From contig JAHCBC010000001.1 of NCBI GenBank assembly GCA_019634595.1, positions 1,116,001 to 1,180,000 of the forward strand: a stretch of 64,000 nucleotides of DNA, in the 5' to 3' direction. Position numbers and translations under genes: made by a program. Below are positions 50,120 through 57,784 of the stretch, one piece after another. This DNA comes from Akkermansiaceae bacterium (GTDB taxonomy: Bacteria > Verrucomicrobiota > Verrucomicrobiia > Verrucomicrobiales > Akkermansiaceae). The notes beneath the pieces were generated by a model. It saw only the letters and a list, made by a program, of their open reading frames with translations. It was not told the origin of the DNA and ran no database searches. How positions within the stretch are numbered: position 1 is the first letter of the stretch; every line of letters begins with the position of its first letter.

Positions 50120-51940
50120 TCAGGCCTGCGGGGCCTTCTCGGCCGCTGGTGCCGCCTTCGGATCCTTGTAGGTGGACTGCACATAGACCTCGCGCAGCAG
50201 CTTGAAGTCGATCTGGCAGGGGCTGTTGGCCATGAGGTCCGCGCCCTTGTTGTTTTTCGGGAAGGCGATCACCTCGCGGATGCTGTCCTCACCGGCGACC
50301 AGCATGGCGATGCGGTCGAGGCCGAGCGCAAGGCCACCGTGCGGAGGCGCGCCGAAGCGGAAGGCATCCAGGATGTGGCCGAACTTGATCTGCTGTTCCT
50401 CCGCGTCCACGCCCAGAACGGTGAACATCTTCGCCTGCAGGTCCTTTTCATGGATCCGGATGGAACCACCGCCCAGCTCATAGCCGTTCAGCACGACGTC
50501 ATAGGCCACGGCGCGGACGTCCGCATACTCACCGGCTTCGAGCTTGGCGATGTCGTCAGGGTTCGGGCGGGTGAACGGGTGGTGCACGGCGACCCAGTGG
50601 CCGCTCTCCTCGTCATGGGCGAGCAGCGGGAAATCGACGACCCACAGGAAGTTGTAGGCGGAGGAGTCCTTCACCAGTCCCATCATGTCCGCGATCTCCA
50701 CGCGGACGCGGCCGAGGATGGTGCTGACGCTCTCGCGCTTGCCCGCGGCGAAGAAGACGATGTCGCCTTCCGCGAGGCCGAGCTTGGCAACGACGGCTTC
50801 CTTTTCGGAGTCGGTGAAGATCTTCCAGAGGGGGCTCTTGTATTCGCCGTTCTCCAGCTTGATGAAAGCCAGGTTCTTCACCGGCAGGCCTGCCTGCACG
50901 GCGATCTCGTTGAGGCGGTTCATCTGGCCGGTGGTGATGCCGGCGAAGCCCTTCGCGTTGATGGCACGGACCACGCCGCCGCCGTCGATGATGCTGCGGA
51001 AGATCTTGAACTCGGTCGTGGCGAAGACATCGCCCAGATCCGTGATCTTCATGTCATAGCGGGTGTCCGGCTTGTCGGAGCCGTAGATGTCCTCCGCGTC
51101 GCGGTAGGTCATGCGCGGGAACGGGGTCGGCACGTCGATGCCGAGGCCCGCCTTGAACATGGAGGCGAGCAGGCCTTCCACCAGCTTGATGATGTCTTCC
51201 TGGCTGACGAAGCTGGCTTCGATGTCGATCTGGGTGAACTCCGGCTGGCGGTCCGCGCGCAGGTCCTCGTCACGGAAGCAACGGGCGATCTGGAAATACT
51301 TCTCCAGGCCTGCGACCATCATGAGCTGCTTGTACTGCTGGGGAGCCTGCGGCAGCGCGTAGAAGCGGCCCGGGTTCAGGCGGGATGGAACGAGGAAGTC
51401 CCGCGCGCCTTCCGGAGTCGGGTTGGAAAGGATCGGCGTCTCCACCTCGAAGAATCCGCTCTCGTCCAGATAGCGGCGGGCGGCGGAAGTGATGACGGCA
51501 CGCTGGCGGATGTTCTTGCTCATGCGCGGGCGGCGCAGGTCGAGGTAGCGGTACTTCATCCGCAGGTCCTCGTTGGACAGCTCCTTGTCGAGCTGGAACG
51601 GCAGCACCTCCGCCTTGTTCACGATCGTAAGTGTCTCCGCGACGATCTCGATGGTGCCGGTGGCGAGCTTCGAGTTGGTGGTGTCCACTTCGTCCGTCTT
51701 GAGGCGGGCCTCCACCTTGCCGGAAATCTGGACCACATCCTCCACGCGGAGCGTGTGGGAGACATCGGCGGCTTCCTTGGAGATTTCCGAGCGGAAGACA
51801 CACTGGGTCACCCCCTCCCGGTCACGGAGGTCGATGAAGATCACCCCGCCCTGGTCACGGGCCGAATTGACCCAACCGATCAGGGTAACGGTTTTACCGA
51901 TGTCGGATTCGCGGAGTTCGTTGCAATGATGTGTGCGCAT
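50120..51940 (-). CDS. aspS: aspartyl-tRNA synthetase, 606 aa
   Basis: Class IIb synthetase. N-terminal OB-fold (GKTVTLIGWVNSARDQGGVI; FIDLRDREGVTQCVF), motif 1 area (GFFEVETPILSNPTPEGARD), motif 2 with FRDEDLRADRQPEFTQIDIE, the bacterial GAD insertion in the middle, and motif 3 (GLALGLDRIAMLVAGEDSIR). Length fits bacterial AspRS. Whether it is discriminating or makes Asp-tRNA(Asn) as well cannot be read directly. An ATG at 51940 begins MRTHHCNELRESDIGKT; the earlier ATG at 51961 lies in repeat DNA. The gene is followed by a clear terminator. Confidence 0.96.
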   Translation of the reverse strand: MRTHHCNELRESDIGKTVTLIGWVNSARDQGGVIFIDLRDREGVTQCVFRSEISKEAADVSHTLRVEDVVQISGKVEARLKTDEVDTTNSKLATGTIEIVAETLTIVNKAEVLPFQLDKELSNEDLRMKYRYLDLRRPRMSKNIRQRAVITSAARRYLDESGFFEVETPILSNPTPEGARDFLVPSRLNPGRFYALPQAPQQYKQLMMVAGLEKYFQIARCFRDEDLRADRQPEFTQIDIEASFVSQEDIIKLVEGLLASMFKAGLGIDVPTPFPRMTYRDAEDIYGSDKPDTRYDMKITDLGDVFATTEFKIFRSIIDGGGVVRAINAKGFAGITTGQMNRLNEIAVQAGLPVKNLAFIKLENGEYKSPLWKIFTDSEKEAVVAKLGLAEGDIVFFAAGKRESVSTILGRVRVEIADMMGLVKDSSAYNFLWVVDFPLLAHDEESGHWVAVHHPFTRPNPDDIAKLEAGEYADVRAVAYDVVLNGYELGGGSIRIHEKDLQAKMFTVLGVDAEEQQIKFGHILDAFRFGAPPHGGLALGLDRIAMLVAGEDSIREVIAFPKNNKGADLMANSPCQIDFKLLREVYVQSTYKDPKAAPAAEKAPQA

Positions 51941-51957
51941 GGGAGAGAAGAAATCAT

Positions 51958-51996
51958 TCAACCACAGATGAACAGGATGTACACAGATGGAAGAAT
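51958..51996. repeat. inverted repeat, left arm, downstream of GxxExxY gene
   Basis: CAACCACAGATGAACAGGAT and GTACACAGATGGAAGA match, in inverted orientation, the sequence at 52400-52442 with few changes. These ends bracket the GxxExxY gene. Confidence 0.8.
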
Positions 51997-52005
51997 GGAT
52001 GGGAT

Positions 52006-52428
52006 TCAGGATTGGAGGAGGGGTGGTTCGGGTGGCGTCAGGGTTACCCGTTTGAATTGGAGCTTGGCGTATTTGAAATTGAGGATGAGTCCGACGTTGA
52101 GGCCGGTTGCGCGCAAATAGTTCAGCATCCGTCCGATTTCCACGTCGCCGATGCGCTCGATGGTCTTCGTTTCGACGATGACTTTTCCGAATACCACCAG
52201 ATCCGGTATATACTCACCGACTTTGACCTGCCGATAGTGAATGGGATACCGGCTCTGCTGCTGAAAGGGGATTCCTTGATGAAGAAACTCGACGGTCAAC
52301 GCCTGTTCATACGGCTTTTCGTGGAAGCCGTGGCCGAGAGAATTCAGGACCGTGAAAGAGCACCCGATGATTTTCTCGGTCTCTTTTACCAGAATCCCAT
52401 CTCTTCCATCTGCGTACATCCCGTTCAT
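52006..52428 (-). CDS. GxxExxY protein, PD-(D/E)XK nuclease-like, about 140 aa
   Basis: Member of the GxxExxY family: the name-giving motif is GFHEKPYEQAL. Further conserved parts are KIIGCSFTVLNSLGHG, FLHQGIPFQQQSRYPIHY, and a nuclease-like core EYIPDLVVFGKVIVETKTIE with Asp and Glu-x-Lys. A nuclease role is plausible but unproven in this family. The start is uncertain: ATG at 52428 or 52419 is possible and both lie in the flanking repeat, so the first ~10 residues are translated repeat. It sits between aspS and hisS, with its 5' end 17 bases from the hisS stop. Confidence 0.85.
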   Translation of the reverse strand: MNGMYADGRDGILVKETEKIIGCSFTVLNSLGHGFHEKPYEQALTVEFLHQGIPFQQQSRYPIHYRQVKVGEYIPDLVVFGKVIVETKTIERIGDVEIGRMLNYLRATGLNVGLILNFKYAKLQFKRVTLTPPEPPLLQS

Positions 52429-52442
52429 CTGTGGTTGGATTA
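52400..52442. repeat. inverted repeat, right arm, upstream of GxxExxY gene
   Basis: CATCTCTTCCATCTGCGTAC and ATCCCGTTCATCTGTGGTTG mirror 51958-51996. It contains the start codons of the GxxExxY gene and touches the 3' end of hisS. Confidence 0.8.
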
Positions 52443-52444
52443 CG

Positions 52445-53743
52445 TCAAGCAAGCAACGGACCGTCCGGCTGGTGCATCAGGCTGGTGATCCATCCGACGG
52501 CGTTTTCGGCGCTGCCGGTGGCTTCGGTGCGGCTGGAGAGGATCTTTGCTTTCAGTTCGGGGTATTCTGAGCCGACGACGACGGCGAACCTCGCACCGGC
52601 TTTCTCGGCGTTCTGGAACTGCTTGCCGACCTTGACGTTCCCGGCGAGGGCGTAGTCGGCGGAGATGCCGGCACGGCGCAGGTCGGTGACGAGCTTCAGG
52701 CTTTCACCGCGCTTCGTCTCATCCGCCACGACGACATAGACATCGCACCCGGCGGCGTTGCGCTGCAGCCAGACTTCCATCTGCATGTTGGCGTGCGGGG
52801 TTTCCTCGATGAGGTTGCGGATCACGTAGTCCCCCATCGCGAAGCCGGTCGCGGGGAGATCCACCGCGCCTTCGGAAATGGTGGCGATCAGCGTGTCATA
52901 GCGACCACCACCCGCGACGGCGCGCATGGATTTCCTGGAGTCGAACACCTCGAACACCACGCCCGTGTAGTAGGCGAGGCCGCGGACAATGGAGAGGTCC
53001 AGCTCGACGAAGTCGCCCAGGCCGCGGGAGGTCAGGTCCGCCTTGATGGCGGCGTAGGCGGCGGAGGCGTTCTCCGGATTCGCGATGAAGGCTTTCACCT
53101 CTTCGGCGGTGAGGCAAAAGGCGTCCAGCTTCTGCGCCAGCACCTCAGGCTTCTCCCGCTCGATCTTGTCGATGATGCCGAGAAAGTCCGGGATGCGGTC
53201 TTCGGAGATGCCTTTCGCGGTCGCGTAGTCGATCCACGCCTGGCGGTCGGAAACACGGACGACGAAGTCACCCTCCACGAAGCCGAAGGCCAGCATCGAC
53301 TCGATCGCCAGCGAGATCAGTTCCGCATCCGCCGCGGGTCCGGCTTCGCCGAAAATGTCCACGTTGAACTGGTGGAACTCGCGGCCACGGCCTTTCTGCG
53401 GCTTCTCATAGCGGAAGCACTGGCCGATCTCGAACCACTTGAGGGGCTTCGGGAAATTCCGCTGATGTTCCGCGATGAGGCGGGCCAGCGAGGCGGTCAC
53501 CTCCGGGCGCAGCGTCACATCACGGCCACCCTGGTCCTCGAACCGGAAAAGCTGGGAGGAAAGTTCGCCGCCGGACTTTTTCAGATAAAGACCGGTGTCC
53601 TCCAGGATCGGCGTTTCATATTCCACATAACCGCAGCGGCGGGCGACTCCGCGCCAGGTTTCGAACAAATAATTCCGGATCGCGCATTCACGGGGTGTGA
53701 AATCGCGGAATCCTGGAAGGGCTTGGAAAGCTAGTGCGGCCAT
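52445..53743 (-). CDS. hisS: histidyl-tRNA synthetase, 432 aa
   Basis: Class IIa synthetase charging tRNA(His). Motif 1 region GYVEYETPILEDTGLYLKKS, motif 2 with RLFRFEDQGGRDVTLRPEVT and FEIGQCFRYEKPQKGRGREF, motif 3 GGGRYDTLIATISEGAVDLP, and the histidine-binding VRGLAYYTGVVFEVFD. The C-terminal anticodon-binding domain follows (CDVYVVVADETKRGESLKLV). Length is typical. The start at 53743 gives MAALAFQALPGFRDFTPREC, the usual N-terminus; the gene lies upstream of aspS, separated only by the inserted GxxExxY cassette. Confidence 0.95.
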   Translation of the reverse strand: MAALAFQALPGFRDFTPRECAIRNYLFETWRGVARRCGYVEYETPILEDTGLYLKKSGGELSSQLFRFEDQGGRDVTLRPEVTASLARLIAEHQRNFPKPLKWFEIGQCFRYEKPQKGRGREFHQFNVDIFGEAGPAADAELISLAIESMLAFGFVEGDFVVRVSDRQAWIDYATAKGISEDRIPDFLGIIDKIEREKPEVLAQKLDAFCLTAEEVKAFIANPENASAAYAAIKADLTSRGLGDFVELDLSIVRGLAYYTGVVFEVFDSRKSMRAVAGGGRYDTLIATISEGAVDLPATGFAMGDYVIRNLIEETPHANMQMEVWLQRNAAGCDVYVVVADETKRGESLKLVTDLRRAGISADYALAGNVKVGKQFQNAEKAGARFAVVVGSEYPELKAKILSSRTEATGSAENAVGWITSLMHQPDGPLLA

Positions 53744-53801
53744 GGGCGGGCGGCGAGGATGCATGCCGGAACCGGCATTTCAAGACGGATTCTGGAGCAG
53801 G

Positions 53802-53880
53802 GAACTGGGACCGCGGAATTCATTCCGCCCCGGAGAATCCGTTTCCGGGAAAAGAGCGGAATGAATTCCGCGGTCCCAGT
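53802..53880. repeat. family C inverted repeat, copy 2
   Basis: GAACTGGGACCGCGGAATTC and GAATGAATTCCGCGGTCCCA, related to copy 1 at 35031-35112. It lies between hisS and the DCC-family gene. Confidence 0.87.
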
Positions 53881-53884
53881 CCGC

Positions 53885-54289
53885 TCACTCCAGCAGCCGC
53901 TTCTGGACCTCCGGGTCCGGCATTTCGCAGAATCCACCCTTTTCGGAGAACCAGTAGCGGTGGTCCGCGAACCACTGGTAGGCGGCGTCCCGGATGAAAC
54001 GCGGGATGATTTTCACCGGGGTCAGCAGACGCCACCAGCCGCCCAGGACGCGGGTCAGCTCGATGAGGGCCTCGCTGCGCTGGAAGATCCTGCCGTCGGA
54101 CTCCCGCATCAGGACCATGGTCCCGCCCTGTTTCGCCGCGTTCCCGCCGAACCCTTTTTCCGCCGCCAGCTTCCCCTGCAGGGGGGCGAACTTCAGCCGC
54201 TTGTGGGTGTCCAGCTTCACCGCCCGGCGCACGGAGGCGGAACAGAACGCGCAATCGCCATCGAAAAACAGCACCCAGCCCATGGGCAT
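53885..54289 (-). CDS. DCC-family thiol-disulfide oxidoreductase-like protein, 134 aa
   Basis: Small thioredoxin-like protein of the DCC (DUF393) family. The motif is in VLFFDGDCAFCSASVRRAVK, with CxxC directly following the DGD. Aromatic/basic C-terminus (IIPRFIRDAAYQWFADHRYW) is typical of the family. Redox role and partner are unknown. The start is at 54289, divergent from the Dabb-domain gene with a 71-base gap, and the stop is beside a family C repeat. Confidence 0.82.
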   Translation of the reverse strand: MPMGWVLFFDGDCAFCSASVRRAVKLDTHKRLKFAPLQGKLAAEKGFGGNAAKQGGTMVLMRESDGRIFQRSEALIELTRVLGGWWRLLTPVKIIPRFIRDAAYQWFADHRYWFSEKGGFCEMPDPEVQKRLLE

Positions 54290-54360
54290 GACGTTAGCAT
54301 GGACCCGCCTGGGATGGAATTATTTCGACACGAATCCGCTGATTTCCGAGTATCCGGGAT

Positions 54361-54726
54361 ATGAAAAAACTCATCCTCTCCATCCTCGCCATGACAGCCG
54401 CCCTTTCCTCCGCCGGTGATTTCCGCCACATCGTCCTGTTCCAGTTCAAGGCCACCGCCACGCCTGAGCAGGTGAAGGAGATCGAGACCGAGTTCGCGAA
54501 GCTCCCCAGCCAGATCGACGTCATCAAGGACTTCGAGTGCGGGAAGATGGATAACGTGGAGGTGGGCTTGAACGACGGCCTCACCCACGCGTTCCTGGTC
54601 ACCTTCAAGGACAAGGCGGACCTGGAGAAATACCTGCCCCACGCCGCCCACCAGGCATTCGTCGCCAAGGTGAAGCCGCTGCTGGAGAAGGCGCTGGTCT
54701 TCGACTACGAGGCGAAGGAGAAATGA
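54361..54726 (+). CDS. exported Dabb-family protein, 121 aa
   Basis: Stress-responsive A/B barrel (Dabb) domain protein; function unknown. A short signal peptide (MKKLILSILAMTAALSSAG) precedes DFRHIVLFQFKATATPEQVK, the GLNDGLTHAFLVTFKDKADL segment and the C-terminal HQAFVAKVKPLLEKALVFDY, all features of the dimeric alpha/beta barrel. It is divergent from the DCC gene. Exported Dabb proteins occur in Planctomycetes and Verrucomicrobia; ligand unknown. Confidence 0.8.
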   Translation: MKKLILSILAMTAALSSAGDFRHIVLFQFKATATPEQVKEIETEFAKLPSQIDVIKDFECGKMDNVEVGLNDGLTHAFLVTFKDKADLEKYLPHAAHQAFVAKVKPLLEKALVFDYEAKEK

Positions 54727-54845
54727 TGCTCATTTTGCGGCACAGCCGCCTGAAAATGGGATGACCCTGCCGTTCGCCTCCTTTATCCTTGCGCCCCACT
54801 TCTTCCCGGCAAGAATCCGCGCCCGCGCTTCGCGGTTCCATCCCC

Positions 54846-55829
54846 ATGAGCGACCCAGCCCCCAACGCGACCATCGAGCAGCTCGGAGAGATCTTCCGGC
54901 AGCATGATTCCTTCGTGATCATGAGCCATGTCCGTCCCGACGGGGATGCGATCGGCTCGCAGATCGGCCTCGGCTTCGCGCTGATGGCAGCCGGGAAAAA
55001 GGTTCGCCTCATCAACGAGGACGGCCTGCCGGAGAGTCTGGCGTTCCTGCCGGGTTCAGAGAAAATCGAGACCCCGCCAGCGGAACCCATCGATGCGGAG
55101 ATCGCCATCGCGCTGGACACCGCCACCAAGCCGCGCCTCGGGGACAACGCGCTGCACGCCGCCTCGAAGGCGAAGCTGCTGCTCAACATCGACCACCACA
55201 TTTCCAACCCCGCCTACGGGGATGTGAACCTGATCGACTCCCACAGCCCGGCGACCGGCCAGATCATCTACAACATCATCACCACGCTGGGCCTGCCGCT
55301 GCCCGCGGAATCCCGGGACGCCATCTACGTCGCCGTCTCCACGGACACGGGTTCCTTCCAGTACCCCTCCACCACCGCGGCCACCTATGAAATGGCGGCG
55401 GACCTGATCCGGCGCGGACTGGATGTGGGGACCATCAACTCGAAGACCTACGACGACCATCCCTACCGCCGCGTGGAGCTCATGCGGGCGCTGCTCAACA
55501 CGCTCCGGCTTTCCTCCGGCGGCAGTGTCGCCAGTTGGGAGCTGAATGACGGAACCCGCGTGGACCTGGGCCTGCGCCCGGAAGACAGCGAGGGCCTCAT
55601 CGACATCATCCGCGCCATCCGCGGGGTGCGCGTGGCCGCTTTCTTCGAAGAACTGCCGGATGGAAAAGTCCGCGTCTCCATGCGCTCGAAAGACAAGAGC
55701 GTGGATGTCTGCAGGATCGCCATGCAGTTCGGCGGCGGCGGCCACTCCCTCGCCGCCGGCATCCGGATGGCGGGTCCCATCGCGGAAGCGCGTGCCAAGG
55801 TGCTCGCGGCCGTGGAGCAGGCCATCTGA
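54846..55829 (+). CDS. nrnA: bifunctional oligoribonuclease/pAp phosphatase NrnA-like, 327 aa
   Basis: DHH/DHHA1 phosphoesterase that degrades short RNA oligonucleotides and pAp. The metal-binding motifs are SHVRPDGDAIGSQIGLGFAL, DTATKPRLG, the diagnostic LLNIDHHISNPAYGDVNLID and AVSTDTGSFQYPST. The DHHA1 domain ends with MQFGGGGHSLAAGIRM. The start is at 54846. It precedes truB and ribF on the same strand with gaps of 35 and 7 bases, the usual nrnA-truB-ribF arrangement, so they should form an operon. Confidence 0.95.
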   Translation: MSDPAPNATIEQLGEIFRQHDSFVIMSHVRPDGDAIGSQIGLGFALMAAGKKVRLINEDGLPESLAFLPGSEKIETPPAEPIDAEIAIALDTATKPRLGDNALHAASKAKLLLNIDHHISNPAYGDVNLIDSHSPATGQIIYNIITTLGLPLPAESRDAIYVAVSTDTGSFQYPSTTAATYEMAADLIRRGLDVGTINSKTYDDHPYRRVELMRALLNTLRLSSGGSVASWELNDGTRVDLGLRPEDSEGLIDIIRAIRGVRVAAFFEELPDGKVRVSMRSKDKSVDVCRIAMQFGGGGHSLAAGIRMAGPIAEARAKVLAAVEQAI

Positions 55830-55864
55830 GCCGCCTCCGGCCGGCGAATCATTTTTTATTACAC

Positions 55865-56599
55865 ATGAGAAGAAATCCATCGGATGATAATGGCCCCAGC
55901 GGCGTGCTGCTGATCGACAAGGCACCGGACATGACCTCGCACGACGTCGTGGCGATCGCCCGCCGTGCCCTGAACACGAAGAAAATCGGCCACTGCGGCA
56001 CACTGGACCCCATGGCGACCGGCCTGCTGATGCTGGTCATCGGCCGCGCGACGAAGATCCAGGACCTGCTCATGAGCGAGGACAAGGAGTATGAGGGCAC
56101 CATGACGCTCGGCGCCGTCACCTCCACCCAGGACCGCCAGGGGGAGATCCTCGAGTCGAAGCCCGTGCCGGATCTTTCCGAAGCGGAGATCAAAGCCGCC
56201 TTCGACGGGTTCACCGGACCTTTCGAACAGATCCCGCCGATGGTTTCCGCCATCAAGAAGGACGGCGTGCCGCTCTACAAGCTCGCCCGCAAGGGCCAGG
56301 TCATCGAGCGGGCGCCCCGTCCGGTGCATGTCACCTCCTACCAGATCACCCGCACCGCGCTGCCGGAGATCGACTTCACGGTGAACTGTTCGAAGGGGTT
56401 CTACGTCCGCACCTACGCCCATGACATCGGTGAAAAGCTGGGCTGCGGCGGCCACCTCAGCGCCCTGCGCCGCACCCGCTCCGGGAAATTCACGCTTGAG
56501 CGCGCCGTCACCGTGGACGAACTGAAGAACGCACCCCGTCAGGAGCTGTACAACGCGCTGGTTTCCCTCGCGGAGATCTCGCTCATGCGGGGTGCCTGA
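55865..56599 (+). CDS. truB: tRNA pseudouridine-55 synthase, 244 aa
   Basis: Converts U55 to pseudouridine in the T loop of tRNAs. The catalytic Asp is in KIGHCGTLDPMATGLLMLVI; the N-terminus GVLLIDKAPDMTSHDVVAIA and the conserved KSKGFYVRTYAHDIGEKLG-like segment (CSKGFYVRTYAHDIGEKLG) are typical. Length is slightly shorter than E. coli TruB, lacking most of the C-terminal PUA domain, as in many bacteria. It lies 35 bases after nrnA and seven bases before ribF. Confidence 0.96.
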   Translation: MRRNPSDDNGPSGVLLIDKAPDMTSHDVVAIARRALNTKKIGHCGTLDPMATGLLMLVIGRATKIQDLLMSEDKEYEGTMTLGAVTSTQDRQGEILESKPVPDLSEAEIKAAFDGFTGPFEQIPPMVSAIKKDGVPLYKLARKGQVIERAPRPVHVTSYQITRTALPEIDFTVNCSKGFYVRTYAHDIGEKLGCGGHLSALRRTRSGKFTLERAVTVDELKNAPRQELYNALVSLAEISLMRGA

Positions 56600-56606
56600 A
56601 GCCGCC

Positions 56607-57536
56607 ATGACCACCGTCACCCGCCTCGAAGACCTTCCCGCGCTGGATGCCCCGCTGCATCTCGCGCTGGGCGTCTTCGACGGGGTGCACGTCGGCCACC
56701 AGGCCGTGATCGGGAGGGCGGTGGATGCCGCCCGCCGTGAGGGGGGGCTGGCTGGCGTGCTGACCTTTGATCCGCACCCCATCCGTGTCATCGCTCCGGC
56801 AAAGGCCCCTTCGTCCCTTCTCGCCACGCTCGGGCACAAGGCCCGTATCGTGGGTGGGCTGGGCGCGGAGCTGCTCATCCCCCTTTGTTTCGACCAGGAG
56901 CTGGCCTCCATGGAAGCAGGCCGCTTCCTCGACCTGCTGCTGGAGTCCCCGGTCCGCACCATCGCCGTGGGTGAGGACTGGAGGTTCGGCAAAGGACGCC
57001 ACGGGGATGTGGAGCTTCTCCAGTCCCGGGCGGAAACCTCGGGTTTCCGGCTGGAGGCGGTGCCACCGGTGATGGTGGATGGTGAGCGGGTGAGCAGCAC
57101 CCGCATCCGCCAGGCCATCCGCGACGGGAATCTATCCGCCGCGGCCACCCTTCTCGGCCGCCCCTACTCCGTCTGCGGTCCCGTCGTCCATGGCCGGCGG
57201 CTCGGACGCACGATCGGCTTCCCCACGGCGAATCTCTCGACCGGGGACGCCCAACTGCCCCCGGATGGAGTGTGGGCCGTCACCGCCCTCCTGCCGGACG
57301 GAACGGTCCGCCAGGGCGTCGCCAACCTGGGGGTCCGCCCCACCGTCGATGGCGTCACCCGCTCGCTGGAAGTCCACCTTTTCGACTTTTCGGAAGAAAT
57401 TTATGGCGCCGAACTGGAGATCTCCTTCGTCGGTTTCCTCCGGCCGGAGAAGAAATTCGCCGATGTCCCCGCCCTGCGCCGGCAGATCGGCGCGGACGCC
57501 GCGCGGGCACGGGAAATCCATGGCAACCCGCGGTGA
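56607..57536 (+). CDS. ribF: bifunctional riboflavin kinase/FAD synthetase, 309 aa
   Basis: Makes FMN and FAD from riboflavin. The nucleotidyltransferase half has LGVFDGVHVGHQAVIGRAVD, VGEDWRFGKGRHGDVELLQ and SSTRIRQAIRDGNLSAA; the kinase half has RLGRTIGFPTANLSTGDAQL and VANLGVRPTVDG. The C-terminal SFVGFLRPEKKFADVPALRR closes the kinase fold. An ATG at 56607 is favoured over a GTG at 56592 that would overlap truB. Last gene of the nrnA-truB-ribF run. Confidence 0.95.
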   Translation: MTTVTRLEDLPALDAPLHLALGVFDGVHVGHQAVIGRAVDAARREGGLAGVLTFDPHPIRVIAPAKAPSSLLATLGHKARIVGGLGAELLIPLCFDQELASMEAGRFLDLLLESPVRTIAVGEDWRFGKGRHGDVELLQSRAETSGFRLEAVPPVMVDGERVSSTRIRQAIRDGNLSAAATLLGRPYSVCGPVVHGRRLGRTIGFPTANLSTGDAQLPPDGVWAVTALLPDGTVRQGVANLGVRPTVDGVTRSLEVHLFDFSEEIYGAELEISFVGFLRPEKKFADVPALRRQIGADAARAREIHGNPR

Positions 57537-57563
57537 GTCCGCGGAATACTTGACACCTTTAAG

Positions 57564-57593
57564 TGTTCATATAAACACAGATTCATATGAACA
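57564..57593 (+). promoter_or_regulatory. tandem candidate LexA (SOS) boxes with overlapping promoter
   Basis: TGTTC-ATAT-AAACA (57564-57577) and GATTC-ATAT-GAACA (57580-57593) resemble the TGTTC-N4-GAACA motif described for LexA in Verrucomicrobia, with one and two mismatches; their centres are 16 bases apart. GTGTTCATAT and ATATGAACAC are exact complements. TTGACA (57550) lies upstream and TATAAA overlaps the first box. Second box contains the ATG of the 41-residue ORF. Confidence 0.45.
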
Positions 57594-57712
57594 CCTTCGT
57601 TCCCGCCATCCGGAAACTCCGGGCACTGTGCCTGTCAAAGCTGGAGGCGCGGGGCTGGGTCCGCCGCCCTACCCGCCGCCGGGAGATCCAGATGGAGTTC
57701 CCCTGGCGCTAA
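57587..57712 (+). CDS. putative SOS-type mini-ORF, 41 aa
   Basis: Very short basic peptide (MNTFVPAIRKLRALCLSKLE, then ARGWVRRPTRRREIQMEFPW R) directly behind the candidate LexA boxes. Arg/Lys-rich with a Trp at both ends of the second half; no recognised family. The ATG falls within the second box. There is no good ribosome-binding site and it could be a chance ORF in an operator region, or a small SOS-induced peptide. Ends 72 bases before the secretin gene. Confidence 0.35.
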   Translation: MNTFVPAIRKLRALCLSKLEARGWVRRPTRRREIQMEFPWR

Positions 57713-57784
57713 AAAGGTGAATTTTCCCGGATTTTGCGCTTACCCTCCCGCGCCCGGCCCTCTATACGTCTCCAAAACCTTTGT

